Shown here: piece by piece, positions 48,126 through 56,554 of the stretch | Position numbering within the stretch: position 1 is the first letter of the stretch | Layout: each line of letters starts with the position of its first letter | DNA from: Paracoccus endophyticus | GTDB taxonomy: Bacteria; Pseudomonadota; Alphaproteobacteria; Rhodobacterales; Rhodobacteraceae | Reading direction: 5' to 3' | NCBI RefSeq assembly: GCF_003286075.1 | Contig: NZ_QLUV01000001.1 | Location: 707,150-771,149, forward strand | DNA length: 64,000 bases | Position numbers and translations under genes: made by a program | Notes under the pieces: generated by a model | What the model was told of the DNA's origin: nothing | Databases searched by the model: none | The model's input: only the letters and a program-made list of their open reading frames with translations

Positions 48126-49202
48126 ATGCTTTACCGTGAGGCAGGCGACTTCAAGACCAGCTACCGCGAGGACAGCCAGACCTTCCCGCTGCGCCTGGAC
48201 CGGTGGGGCTATTACGCGACGCTGGCGGTGGCGTTCCTGGTGATCCCGCTCGTCATCAACGACTACTGGGCGAACGCCGTGCTGGTCCCGTTCCTGGTCT
48301 ATTCGATCGCGGCGCTGGGGCTGAACATCCTGACCGGCTATGCCGGGCAGGTGTCGCTGGGCACGGGCGGGTTCATGGCGGTGGGCGCCTATGCGACCTA
48401 CAAGCTGTCCACCTCGTTTCCCGACATCTCGATCCTGATCCACATCCTGCTGGCGGGCGGCATCACGGCGGTCGTCGGCATGCTGTTCGGGCTGCCCAGC
48501 CTGCGCATCAAGGGGTTCTACCTGGCCGTGGCGACGCTGGCGGCGCAGTTCTTCCTGGTGTGGCTGTTCAACAAGGTGCCGTGGTTCTACAACTATTCCG
48601 CCTCGGGACAGATCACCGCGCCCGAACGCACGGTGCTGGGCTGGTTCGTCACGGGCCCGCAGACCAGCGCGCCCGCCAAGTATCTGGTGTGCCTTGTCTT
48701 TGCCGTGGGGCTGGCGTGGATCGCGCGCAACCTGACGCGCGGCACCGTGGGGCGCAAGTGGATGGCGATCCGCGACATGGACATCGCGGCCGAGATCATC
48801 GGGGTGAACCCGCTGACCGCCAAGCTGACCGCCTTCGCCGTCTCGTCGTTCTTCGTGGGCGTGGCCGGGGCGCTGTTCTTCTCGGTCTATCTCGGCGCGG
48901 CCGAGGTGGGCGAGGCGTTCGGCATCAACAAGTCCTTCCTGATCCTGTTCATGGTCATCATCGGTGGCCTCGGCTCGATCTTCGGCAGCTTCGCCGGCGC
49001 CGCGTTCCTGGTGCTGCTGCCGGTGCTGCTCAAGAACGTGCTGGTCGGCACGCTGGGCTGGCCCACGGACCTTGCCGCGCATATCGAGCTGATGATCGTG
49101 GGCGCGCTGATCGTCGTCTTCCTGATCGTCGAGCCGCACGGGCTGGCGCAGCTGTGGCGCCTGACCAAGGAAAAGCTGCGGCTGTGGCCGTTCCCGCACT
49201 GA
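48126..49202 (+). CDS. livM: ABC transporter permease LivM
   Basis: 358 aa, about 9-10 membrane segments. Has YSIAALGLNILTGYAGQVSL, GTGGFMAVGAYATYKL, KWMAIRDMDIAAEIIGVNPL (coupling loop) and FLVGVAGALFF-like FFVGVAGALFF. ATG 48126 follows AAAGGA; a GTG at 48123 is an alternative. Forms the translocation channel with LivH. Confidence 0.95.
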   Translation: MLYREAGDFKTSYREDSQTFPLRLDRWGYYATLAVAFLVIPLVINDYWANAVLVPFLVYSIAALGLNILTGYAGQVSLGTGGFMAVGAYATYKLSTSFPDISILIHILLAGGITAVVGMLFGLPSLRIKGFYLAVATLAAQFFLVWLFNKVPWFYNYSASGQITAPERTVLGWFVTGPQTSAPAKYLVCLVFAVGLAWIARNLTRGTVGRKWMAIRDMDIAAEIIGVNPLTAKLTAFAVSSFFVGVAGALFFSVYLGAAEVGEAFGINKSFLILFMVIIGGLGSIFGSFAGAAFLVLLPVLLKNVLVGTLGWPTDLAAHIELMIVGALIVVFLIVEPHGLAQLWRLTKEKLRLWPFPH

Positions 49203-49264
49203 CCCGTTTTGCAACCAGACCGGGCGCAACCCGGCACAACCCTGACCCCCCTGGGAGGAAACCG

Positions 49265-50548
49265 ATGACACTTCGCTTCGCTTCGCTGGTCGCCGCCGCC
49301 ATCCTGGCCGCCGCCCCGGCCCTGGCCGATCTGGTCGTGCCGAACCTCAGCTATCGCACCGGCCCCTACGGCGCGAACGGCACCCAGTACGCCGACGGCT
49401 TCAACGACTATTTCACGCTGCTGAACGAACGCGACGGCGGCATCGGCGGGCAAAAGGTGCAGGTGCCGGAATGCGAGACGGCCTATAACACCGAAAAGGG
49501 CGTCGAGTGCTACGAGTCCACCAAGGGGACGGGGGCGCTGGTCTACAACCCGCTGTCGACCGGGATCACCTATCAGCTGATCCCCAAGGTCTCGGTGGAC
49601 AAGATCCCCCTCTACACCCCCGGCTATGGCCGCACCTCGGCCAAGAACGGCAAGGTGTTCGAATGGGTGTTCAACGCGCCCGCGAACTATTGGGACGGGG
49701 CGTCGGTCATCGTCAAGCACCTGCTGGACCTGAACGGCGGCTCGCTGGACGGCAAGAAGATCGCGCTGCTCTACCACAACTCGGCCTATGGCAAGGAGCC
49801 GATCCGCACCCTGCAGGAGCTTGGCAAGAAGCATGGCTTCACCCTGACCGAACTGCCCGTCGACGCCGCGGCCGGGCAGGAGCAGAAGTCCCAGTGGCTG
49901 CAGATCCGCCGTGAAAAGCCCGACTACGTCATCATGTGGGGCTGGGGCGTGATGAACCAGGCTGCCATCCAGGAGGCCGCGAACGTCCGCTATCCGATGG
50001 ACCAGTTCATCGGCATCTGGTGGGCAGGGTCCGAAGTCGACGTAAAGCCCGCGGGCGCCGCCGCCAACGGCTACAAGTCCGCGACCTTCCACGGCGTGGG
50101 CACCGAGTACCCGATCTATGCCGACCTGAACAAGTTCGTGGTCGAGCCGGGCAAGGCGTCGCAGGGCGGCGAGCATGTCGGCAGCGTGCTGTATTCGCGC
50201 GGCATGTACGCGGCGCTGGTGATCGCCGAGGCGATCCGCAAGGCGCAGGAGCTGTCGGGCACCCCGACGGTGAACGCCGCCCAGGTCCGCGACGGGTTCG
50301 AGGCGCTGGAGATCACGCCCGAGCGGCTGACCGAGCTGGGGCTGCCCGACTTCGGCCCCGAGATCACGATGACCTGCGAAAACCACGGTGGCAGCGGCAT
50401 GGCCCGCATCCAGCAGTGGGACGCCGCGGCGGGCAAGTGGACCCTGATCAGCGAGTTCACCGAACCCGACCAGGAGGTGCTGCAGCCGCTGATCGATGCC
50501 GACAGCGAGGCCTTTGCCAAGGAGGCCGGGATCACCCTGCGCTGCTGA
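49265..50548 (+). CDS. Periplasmic substrate-binding protein, Liv type
   Basis: 427 aa. Signal peptide (LRFASLVAAAILAAAPALA) and a type I periplasmic binding fold (Peripla_BP_6): NLSYRTGPYGANGTQYADGF, VPECETAYNTEKGVECYES, ALLYHNSAYGKEPI. Two Cys pairs are visible (ECETAYNTEKGVEC and CENHG...LRC), likely disulfides. GGGAGGAAACCG gives a strong ribosome-binding site, the best in the operon, as expected for an abundant binding protein. Ligand unknown; the neighbouring CoA ligases suggest a carboxylic acid rather than leucine. Confidence 0.93.
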   Translation: MTLRFASLVAAAILAAAPALADLVVPNLSYRTGPYGANGTQYADGFNDYFTLLNERDGGIGGQKVQVPECETAYNTEKGVECYESTKGTGALVYNPLSTGITYQLIPKVSVDKIPLYTPGYGRTSAKNGKVFEWVFNAPANYWDGASVIVKHLLDLNGGSLDGKKIALLYHNSAYGKEPIRTLQELGKKHGFTLTELPVDAAAGQEQKSQWLQIRREKPDYVIMWGWGVMNQAAIQEAANVRYPMDQFIGIWWAGSEVDVKPAGAAANGYKSATFHGVGTEYPIYADLNKFVVEPGKASQGGEHVGSVLYSRGMYAALVIAEAIRKAQELSGTPTVNAAQVRDGFEALEITPERLTELGLPDFGPEITMTCENHGGSGMARIQQWDAAAGKWTLISEFTEPDQEVLQPLIDADSEAFAKEAGITLRC

Positions 50549-50567
50549 CCGCCACCGCCTGACCCTG

Positions 50568-50593
50568 ATCCCCGGCCCGTCGCGGCCGGGGAT
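50568..50593 (+). terminator. Hairpin between binding protein and livF
   Basis: 10-bp stem ATCCCCGGCC/GGCCGGGGAT with a 6-nt loop and no U-run, 20 nt after the binding-protein stop. Likely a 3' stabiliser or attenuator giving more binding-protein mRNA than livF mRNA, as known in other binding-protein operons. Confidence 0.6.
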
Positions 50594-50642
50594 ACGCCGC
50601 ACCGACGGCGGACCGCCACCTTCGATCCAGAAAGGGCCTGCC

Positions 50643-51497
50643 ATGCTGGACGCCGCCCATCCCGCCCCTGCCGCACCTGCCGCGGAGCCCGCAGCGCCGG
50701 CGCTGCTGGAGGTGAACAACATCGAGGTCATCTACAACCACGTCATCCTGGTGCTGAAGGGGGTGAGCCTGACCGTGCCCAAAGGCGGGATCACCGCGCT
50801 GCTGGGCGGCAACGGCGCCGGCAAGACCACGACGCTGAAGGCCGTCAGCAACCTGCTGCATTCCGAGCGGGGCGAAGTCACCAAGGGCTCGATCCTGTAT
50901 CGGGGCGAGGACATCGCGGCGCTGAATCCCGCGGCCCTGGTCCGCAAGGGCGTCATCCAGGTGATGGAGGGGCGCCACTGCTTCGAGCACCTGACCGTCG
51001 AGGAGAACCTGCTGACCGGCGCCTACACCCGCACCGACGGGTCGGCCGCAATCAAGCGCGACCTGGACATGGTCTATGCCTATTTCCCCCGCCTGAAGGA
51101 GCGCCGCCGGTCGCAGGCCGGCTATACCTCGGGCGGCGAGCAGCAGATGGTGGCGATGGGCCGCGCGCTGATGTCGCGCCCCGAGACGATCCTGCTGGAC
51201 GAGCCCTCGATGGGCCTTGCGCCGCAGCTGGTCGAGCAGATCTTCGAGATCGTCAAGGCGGTGAACGAAGGCGAGGGCGTCACCTTCCTGCTGGCCGAGC
51301 AGAACACCAACGTCGCCCTGCGCTATGCCCACCACGGCTATATCCTGGAAAGCGGCCGGGTGGTGATGGACGGCCCGGCCGCGGCGCTGCGCGAGAACCC
51401 GGACGTCAAGGAATTCTATCTGGGCATGTCGGACGAGGGGCGGAAGTCCTTTCGCGACGTGCGGTCCTATCGCCGCCGCAAGCGCTGGCTGGCCTGA
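50643..51497 (+). CDS. livF: Branched-chain-type ABC transporter ATP-binding protein LivF
   Basis: 284 aa. Walker A LLGGNGAGKTTTLKAVSN, signature YTSGGEQQMVAMGRALMS, Walker B ILLDEPSMGLAP. The tail beyond the ABC domain is basic (RDVRSYRRRKRWLA). ATG 50643 follows AAAGGG; the upstream frame extension covers the intergenic hairpin and is rejected. Pairs with LivG. Confidence 0.95.
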   Translation: MLDAAHPAPAAPAAEPAAPALLEVNNIEVIYNHVILVLKGVSLTVPKGGITALLGGNGAGKTTTLKAVSNLLHSERGEVTKGSILYRGEDIAALNPAALVRKGVIQVMEGRHCFEHLTVEENLLTGAYTRTDGSAAIKRDLDMVYAYFPRLKERRRSQAGYTSGGEQQMVAMGRALMSRPETILLDEPSMGLAPQLVEQIFEIVKAVNEGEGVTFLLAEQNTNVALRYAHHGYILESGRVVMDGPAAALRENPDVKEFYLGMSDEGRKSFRDVRSYRRRKRWLA

Positions 51498-51507
51498 GGG
51501 GAAGACC

Positions 51508-52725
51508 ATGGCCCATTACGACGAACTGGAAACCCGCAGCGCCGACGAACGCGAGGCGGCCTTCGCCCCGGCACTGGCCCGCGCGGTGGCGAACGCCCGC
51601 CAGACGCCCGCGATGGCGCGCGCGCTGCGCGACGTGGATCCCGACGAGATCCGGGACCGCGCCGCCCTGGCCCGCCTGCCGGTGCTGCGCAAGTCCGAGC
51701 TGTCCGAGGCGCAGAAGAAAAAGCCGCCCTTCGGCGGCTATACCTCGCGCCACCCGCACGAGTTCAACCACATCTTCCAGTCGCCCGGCCCGATCTATGA
51801 ACCGGGGCGGGTCGAGGGCGACTGGTGGCGGCTTGGCCGCTTCATGGCGGCGGCCGAGGTGGGCAGCAGCGACATCGTGCAGAACTGCTTCGGCTATCAC
51901 CTGACGCCTGCGGGCATGATGTTCGAAAGCGCGGCGCGGGCCGTGGGCGCGGCGGTGCTGCCGGCCGGGACCGGCCAGACCGACCTGCAGGTGCGCGCCG
52001 CCGTGGACGTGGGCACCACCTGCTATGCGGGGACGCCCGATTACCTCAAGGTCATCCTGGACCGGGCCGACGAACTGGGCGAGCGGCTGGCGATCACCCG
52101 CGCCGTGGTCGGCGGCGGGGCGCTGTTTCCCAGCCTGCGGGCGGCCTATGCCGACCGTGGCATCGTCACGCTGCAATGCTATGCGACGGCCGACCTGGGC
52201 AACATCGCCTATGAATCCCCCGCGATGGAGGGGATGATCGTGGACGAGGGCGTGATCGTCGAGATCGTGCGCCCCGGCACGGGCGATCCGGTCCCGGACG
52301 GCGAGGTGGGCGAGGTGGTCGTCACCACGCTGAACCCCGATTATCCGCTGATCCGCTTTGCGACGGGCGACCTGTCGGCGGTCATGCCGGGGGAAAGCCC
52401 CTGCGGGCGCACCAACATGCGCATCACGGGGTGGATGGGCCGTGCCGACCAGACCGCCAAGATCAAGGGCATGTTCGTGCGCCCCGAGCAGGTCGCCCAG
52501 CTTGTCGCGCGCCACCCTGAGGTGTCACGCGCCCGTGTCATTGCCGACCGGCGGGATGAAATGGACGTGATGGTGGTGCAACTTGAAACCAAAGGGGAAA
52601 ACCCCGCGCTATATGAGGCGTCGGTGCTGGATGCACTCAAGCTCAAGGGCCGGGTCGAACTGGTTGCGCCGGGATCACTGCCGAACGACGGCAAGGTGAT
52701 CGAGGATCGTCGCAGCTATGGCTGA
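51508..52725 (+). CDS. PaaK-like CoA ligase family protein
   Basis: 405 aa, phenylacetate-CoA ligase family. The C-terminal half is well preserved: IRFATGDLSAVMPGESPCGR, TGWMGRADQTAKIKGMFVRP and the catalytic-Lys tail SLPNDGKVIEDRRSYG. The usual Ser/Thr/Gly AMP-binding P-loop (SSGTTG in PaaK) is not seen; the equivalent place reads HIFQSPGPIYEPGR. Activity is therefore uncertain. Last gene of the import operon, 10 nt after livF. Confidence 0.85.
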   Translation: MAHYDELETRSADEREAAFAPALARAVANARQTPAMARALRDVDPDEIRDRAALARLPVLRKSELSEAQKKKPPFGGYTSRHPHEFNHIFQSPGPIYEPGRVEGDWWRLGRFMAAAEVGSSDIVQNCFGYHLTPAGMMFESAARAVGAAVLPAGTGQTDLQVRAAVDVGTTCYAGTPDYLKVILDRADELGERLAITRAVVGGGALFPSLRAAYADRGIVTLQCYATADLGNIAYESPAMEGMIVDEGVIVEIVRPGTGDPVPDGEVGEVVVTTLNPDYPLIRFATGDLSAVMPGESPCGRTNMRITGWMGRADQTAKIKGMFVRPEQVAQLVARHPEVSRARVIADRRDEMDVMVVQLETKGENPALYEASVLDALKLKGRVELVAPGSLPNDGKVIEDRRSYG

Positions 52726-52752
52726 CCACGGCCCCCGAACAAGGGGACCACA

Positions 52753-54150
52753 ATGGTCAGACTGTCCTTTTCCGCCGCGCTCTGCGCCGCCATCCTGACC
52801 GCAGGCGGCGCGGCCGCCCTGCAGGCACCGGTCGTGGTCGCCCCGGCCTTGCCCGGCGCCACGACGCTGCCGGGAACGACGCGGCCGATGGCGCCCCCCG
52901 CCCCGGCGGCCAGCGCCGAGGACGAGTTGCTGTGGCAACTGGCCATCCGCCGCGGCACGGCCGATGCGTACCGCAACTATCTATCCACCTTCCCGAACGG
53001 GCGCTATGTGCCGGTGGCCCAGGCGCGGCTGGCCGATCTGGGGGTGCCCGTGGACGGCGCGCCCGCGGCCGCGGACGGGGCGGGGGCTGCCCTGTCCGCC
53101 GCCGATGCCGCCCGGGCCGAGGCGATCGCCCGCGACCAGGGCGCGGCCCAGGGCGGGCCGGCGGGTGGGGCAACCGCGGGTGCCGATGCCGAGCAGGCGC
53201 TGGGCCTGACCCGCGACCAGCGCCGCGCCATCCAGGGCCGGCTGAGCGCGCTGGGCCACGACACCCGCGGCATCGACGGGGTGTTCGGCTCTGGCACGCG
53301 GCGCGCCATTGCGGCCTGGCAGCGCGGTCAGGGGCTGGCCGAAACGGGCTATCTGGACCGGACGCAGGCCGATGCGCTGATCGCGGCCGCAGGTCCCGCG
53401 GCCGCGGCCGCCGCGGCCGGGGCGGCGGACGCCGGCGCGACCGAGGCGGCGCTGGGCCTGACGCGCGCCGACCGCACCGACCTGCAGCGGCGGTTGACGG
53501 CGCTGGGCCATGACACTCGCGGCGTCGATGGCGTCTTCGGATCGGGCACGCGCGCCGCGATCACCGCTTGGCAGCGCAAGCAGGGCCTGGCCGGGACCGG
53601 GTTCCTGACCGCCGCCCAGGTCGCCGCCCTGCGCGGCACGGCCGTCGCCGAGCCCGTCGCCACTGGCGCGCAGGACGCGGCGCAGGGCGAACTGGCGCTG
53701 AACCTGACGACCGAGGACCGCCTGGCCGTCCAGCGGCGGCTGAGCGCGCTGGGCTATGACACAAGCGGCATCGACGGCCGCTTTGGCGCAGGCAGCCGCG
53801 CGGCCATCGGGGCCTGGCAGCGGGCGCGGGGCGACGCGGGCACCGGCTATCTGACCCAGGGCCAGTTGCGCGCGCTGCGCGACGGCGGGGCGGTCCCGGT
53901 GGTGTCGGGCGCGACGGGCGCGCAGGCCACCGACGAGGCCGCGCTGAATCTGGACCAGCCAGCGCGGGCCGAGATCCAGACCCGGCTGAACGCCCTGGGC
54001 CACGACACGCGCGGCATCGACGGCCGGTTCGGGTCGGGGACGCGGGCCGCGATCTCGGCCTGGCAGCGCGCGGCGGGCCTGCCGGCGACCGGCTATCTGA
54101 ACGCCGACCAGATGGCGCGGCTGCGCGGGCAGGCGGTGCCGCGGAACTGA
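52753..54150 (+). CDS. Exported protein with four peptidoglycan-binding repeats
   Basis: 465 aa. A signal peptide (residues 1-22) precedes a short helical repeat at about 56-97 (LAIRRGTADAYRNYLSTFPN). Four PG_binding_1 domains follow, at about 147-211, 231-295, 313-377 and 395-459. Each has ALGHDTRGIDGVFGSGTR-type cores and a WQR...TGYL end. No hydrolase domain is present, so it probably coats or organises the wall. Ala/Gly linkers separate the domains. Leader AAGGGGACCACA before the ATG is nearly the same as that of the next gene. Paralogue of the next gene in its repeat units. Confidence 0.9.
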   Translation: MVRLSFSAALCAAILTAGGAAALQAPVVVAPALPGATTLPGTTRPMAPPAPAASAEDELLWQLAIRRGTADAYRNYLSTFPNGRYVPVAQARLADLGVPVDGAPAAADGAGAALSAADAARAEAIARDQGAAQGGPAGGATAGADAEQALGLTRDQRRAIQGRLSALGHDTRGIDGVFGSGTRRAIAAWQRGQGLAETGYLDRTQADALIAAAGPAAAAAAAGAADAGATEAALGLTRADRTDLQRRLTALGHDTRGVDGVFGSGTRAAITAWQRKQGLAGTGFLTAAQVAALRGTAVAEPVATGAQDAAQGELALNLTTEDRLAVQRRLSALGYDTSGIDGRFGAGSRAAIGAWQRARGDAGTGYLTQGQLRALRDGGAVPVVSGATGAQATDEAALNLDQPARAEIQTRLNALGHDTRGIDGRFGSGTRAAISAWQRAAGLPATGYLNADQMARLRGQAVPRN

Positions 54151-54231
54151 TCCGGCGAATGTCCGGGGGGTCGGAAACCGAACGGCCGCCCGGACATTGA
54201 CCCAGGAACGCCACCGCAAGGGGACCATGCC

Positions 54232-56037
54232 ATGCCACGCCGGATCGGCACGATGCTGGGAACCGCGGCTCTGGCCGCCTGGACGACCCTGACGCCCGCG
54301 GCCACGTGGGCCGAGCCGCGCGCGGTGGTGCTGACCAACGGCGACTATCAGCAACTGCCCGCCGTGGGTCAAACCGACGCCAGCGCCGCGATCGCCGGGT
54401 TCAAGCAATCGGGCTTTCGCATGGTCGAGGGGCGGAACCTGCCCTCGGCGCAGGTCCGGGCCGCGCTGGCCGACCTGCTGCGTGCCGATCCCGACCCCGG
54501 ACCGCGGGTCGTCGTCCTGATCGGCCGGTTCGTCAGTTCAGCCACCGACACCTGGTTTCTGGGAACCGAGGCGGGGCCCGTCAACCTGATGCAGGCCGAC
54601 AGCGTGGGCGTGCCGCTGTCGGTGGTGATGGCGGCGATGGCCGGGGGGCGCCCGGGATCCACGCTGATGCTGGGGACCGACCGCGCCCTGTTCCCGCTGG
54701 GCGCGGGATTGCGGCGCGGGTTTGGCCCAATGGAGCCGCCTAAGGGCGTGACGGTGATCGTGGGCCGTGCCCAGGGCGTGCGGCACGGGGCCGAGGTGCT
54801 GGCGCGGCCCGGATCGACCCTGCGCGCCGTTCTGGCGGCGGGCGAATCCCTGCGGCAGGTGAAGCGTGACGCACGGGCCGAGGCCCGCCCCACTGATCCC
54901 GAGGAGGAGCGCGCCTGGCAGAACGCCAGGCGCGCCGGCACCGCCGCGGCCTGGCGCGAGTTCCTGTCGAAGTATCCCAGGGGCCGCCATGCGGCCGCGG
55001 CCCGGCGGCAACTGGCCGGCACCGATCCCGTCGTCCTGCCGGCCGCCCCGGTCGGCGGCGCGACGCCGGTGGTCGCGCCGCCCCCCGACACGGTCGAGCG
55101 CCCCGGCGACGAGGAAATGGCGGCCTGGACGCGGGCCAAGCGGGCCAACGCGGTTGCAGCCTATCAGGAGTTCCTGTCGAAATACCCCCGCAGCATCTTT
55201 GCCGGGGCCGCGCGTGGACGGATGGCAGAACTGTCCGGGCCCGGCGTCTCGCCCGACCCTGCGGCGCAGGTCGAGGCGGGCCTGAACCTTGACCGCGCGC
55301 GGCGCGCGCAGATCCAGCGGCAGCTGACGCTGCTGACCTTCGACACGGGCGGCATCGACGGGGTGTTCGGCGACCAGACCCGCCGCGCGCTCGCCGCCTG
55401 GCAGCGCAACAATGGCCAGCCCGCCACGGGCTATCTGACCCGCGACCAGTTGCAGCTGCTGGACACGTCGGCAAGCCGCCGCCTCGCCGCGCTTGAGGCC
55501 GAGGCCCAGCGCGTGCGGGCCAAGACCCGGGCCGCCGATCAGGCTTACTGGACGCGTGTGGGGGCAGGGGGCGGGCAGGCCGGGCTGCAGGCCTATCTGC
55601 AACGCTATCCCGACGGCGTTCACGCGGGCGAGGCGCGGCAGGCCCTGGCGCGGCTGACCGGGGCGAACGAAACCGCGGCGTGGGACCGGGCACGGGCCGC
55701 CAACACGATGGCGGCATACCGCGCCTATCTGGACCGGTTCCCGCAGGGCGCGAACGCCGCCCCCGCCCGGCAGGCCTACGAGGCGCTGCGCGCGCGCGGC
55801 CGGCAGGACGCGGCCGACGAGGCGCGGCTGGATCTGGACGGCGTGGCGATGCAGCTGGTCGAAACCCGGTTGCAGCAGATGGGGCTGGACCCCGGCGCGG
55901 TGGACGGCCAGCTTGACGAGCGGTCCCGGCAGGCGATCCGCAGCTATCAGCAGGACCGCAACCTGCGGGTCAGCGGCTATCTGAACCAGGGAACGATCGT
56001 GCGGCTGCTGGCCGATGCGCTGCTGCCGCAGAACTGA
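54232..56037 (+). CDS. Exported pseudo-caspase / peptidoglycan-binding protein
   Basis: 601 aa with a signal peptide (cleavage after WAE-type end near residue 28). Residues about 29-205 resemble a caspase-like (C14) fold: RAVVLTNGDYQQLPAVGQTD, GFRMVEGRNLPSAQVRAAL, RVVVLIGRFVSSATDTWFLG. The usual His in GHG reads GRF and no Cys occurs after the next strand (STLMLGTDRALF), so it is probably inactive. Four WxxA...YxxFLSKYPxG repeats lie at about 228-262, 296-334, 436-475 and 481-520. PG_binding_1 domains are at about 349-410 and 534-596. Probable wall-bound scaffold. Confidence 0.85.
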   Translation: MPRRIGTMLGTAALAAWTTLTPAATWAEPRAVVLTNGDYQQLPAVGQTDASAAIAGFKQSGFRMVEGRNLPSAQVRAALADLLRADPDPGPRVVVLIGRFVSSATDTWFLGTEAGPVNLMQADSVGVPLSVVMAAMAGGRPGSTLMLGTDRALFPLGAGLRRGFGPMEPPKGVTVIVGRAQGVRHGAEVLARPGSTLRAVLAAGESLRQVKRDARAEARPTDPEEERAWQNARRAGTAAAWREFLSKYPRGRHAAAARRQLAGTDPVVLPAAPVGGATPVVAPPPDTVERPGDEEMAAWTRAKRANAVAAYQEFLSKYPRSIFAGAARGRMAELSGPGVSPDPAAQVEAGLNLDRARRAQIQRQLTLLTFDTGGIDGVFGDQTRRALAAWQRNNGQPATGYLTRDQLQLLDTSASRRLAALEAEAQRVRAKTRAADQAYWTRVGAGGGQAGLQAYLQRYPDGVHAGEARQALARLTGANETAAWDRARAANTMAAYRAYLDRFPQGANAAPARQAYEALRARGRQDAADEARLDLDGVAMQLVETRLQQMGLDPGAVDGQLDERSRQAIRSYQQDRNLRVSGYLNQGTIVRLLADALLPQN

Positions 56038-56074
56038 TGCGGGCGGGCGTCGTCGGGGCGCCGCACAGACGGAA

Positions 56075-56101
56075 ACGCCCGCGGCCTTGCGGCGCGGGCG
56101 T
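56075..56101 (-). terminator. rpmJ: Intrinsic terminator of rpmJ
   Basis: 9-bp stem ACGCCCGCG/CGCGGGCGT with a 9-nt loop; read on the minus strand it is followed by TTCCGTCTGT. Located 22 nt past the rpmJ stop. Confidence 0.75.
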
Positions 56102-56122
56102 CCCGAAGCCTTGTGGCAGCGT

Positions 56123-56248
56123 TCAGCCCTGGCGGGCCTTGAACCGGCGCTGCGTCTTGTTGATCACATAGACGCGGCCCTTGCGGCGCACGATCTGACA
56201 GTCGCGGTGACGCTCTTTCAGCGAACGCAGCGAGTTGCGAACCTTCAT
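56123..56248 (-). CDS. rpmJ: 50S ribosomal protein L36
   Basis: 41 aa, too short for ordinary gene finding. Reads [20 protein letters not shown] followed by [20 protein letters not shown] and a final Gly. This is the alphaproteobacterial L36 with only one cysteine, i.e. the zinc-free (C-minus) form. GGGAGAAAACCG precedes the ATG. Lies downstream of tRNA-Val on the same strand. Confidence 0.97.
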   Translation of the reverse strand: MKVRNSLRSLKERHRDCQIVRRKGRVYVINKTQRRFKARQG

Positions 56249-56297
56249 CGGTTTTCTCCCTCTTCGCGGCGCTCGCATCGCGCCTTGAAACTGAAAT

Positions 56298-56320
56298 GCC
56301 CCCGGTCAATGCCCGGGGGC
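56298..56320 (-). terminator. Terminator of tRNA-Val
   Basis: 8-bp stem GCCCCCGG/CCGGGGGC with a 7-nt loop; on the minus strand ATTTCAGTTTC follows. Sits 10 nt after the tRNA and 50 nt before rpmJ. Confidence 0.8.
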
Positions 56321-56329
56321 GGCGAAAGA

Positions 56330-56404
56330 TGGTGGGCGGTACTGGGATCGAACCAGTGGCCACTACGATGTCAACGTAGTGCTCTACCGCTGAGCTAACC
56401 GCCC
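56330..56404 (-). tRNA. tRNA-Val (anticodon GAC)
   Basis: 75 nt including encoded CCA. Acceptor stem GGGCGGT pairs with ACCGCCC; the D-arm reads TAGCTCAGCGGTAGAGC; anticodon arm CTACG TTGACAT CGTAG gives GAC (complement at 56370-56372); the T-arm contains GGTTCGATCCC. Reads GUC/GUU valine codons. Confidence 0.98.
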
Positions 56405-56554
56405 GTTCCATGCGCCCCGGAACCAAGGTCCCGAACCGCAGTGGTGCGCGTGTCTATATAGGCACCCCACAGGCCGCGCAAGTGCTGTTGGCGAGACGCG
56501 TGCAACGGGTATAGTCGGACCCTGACCCACCGGATTCTCAGGACCCGCTCTGCC

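Noticed and set aside
46113..49271. 1052-codon open frame on the minus strand
   Set aside because: Antisense to livG, livH and livM, which have clear motifs and ribosome-binding sites.
56330..56404. tRNA-Val as an integration site of a mobile element
   Set aside because: No integrase, no repeated 3' tRNA fragment and ordinary housekeeping neighbours on both sides.
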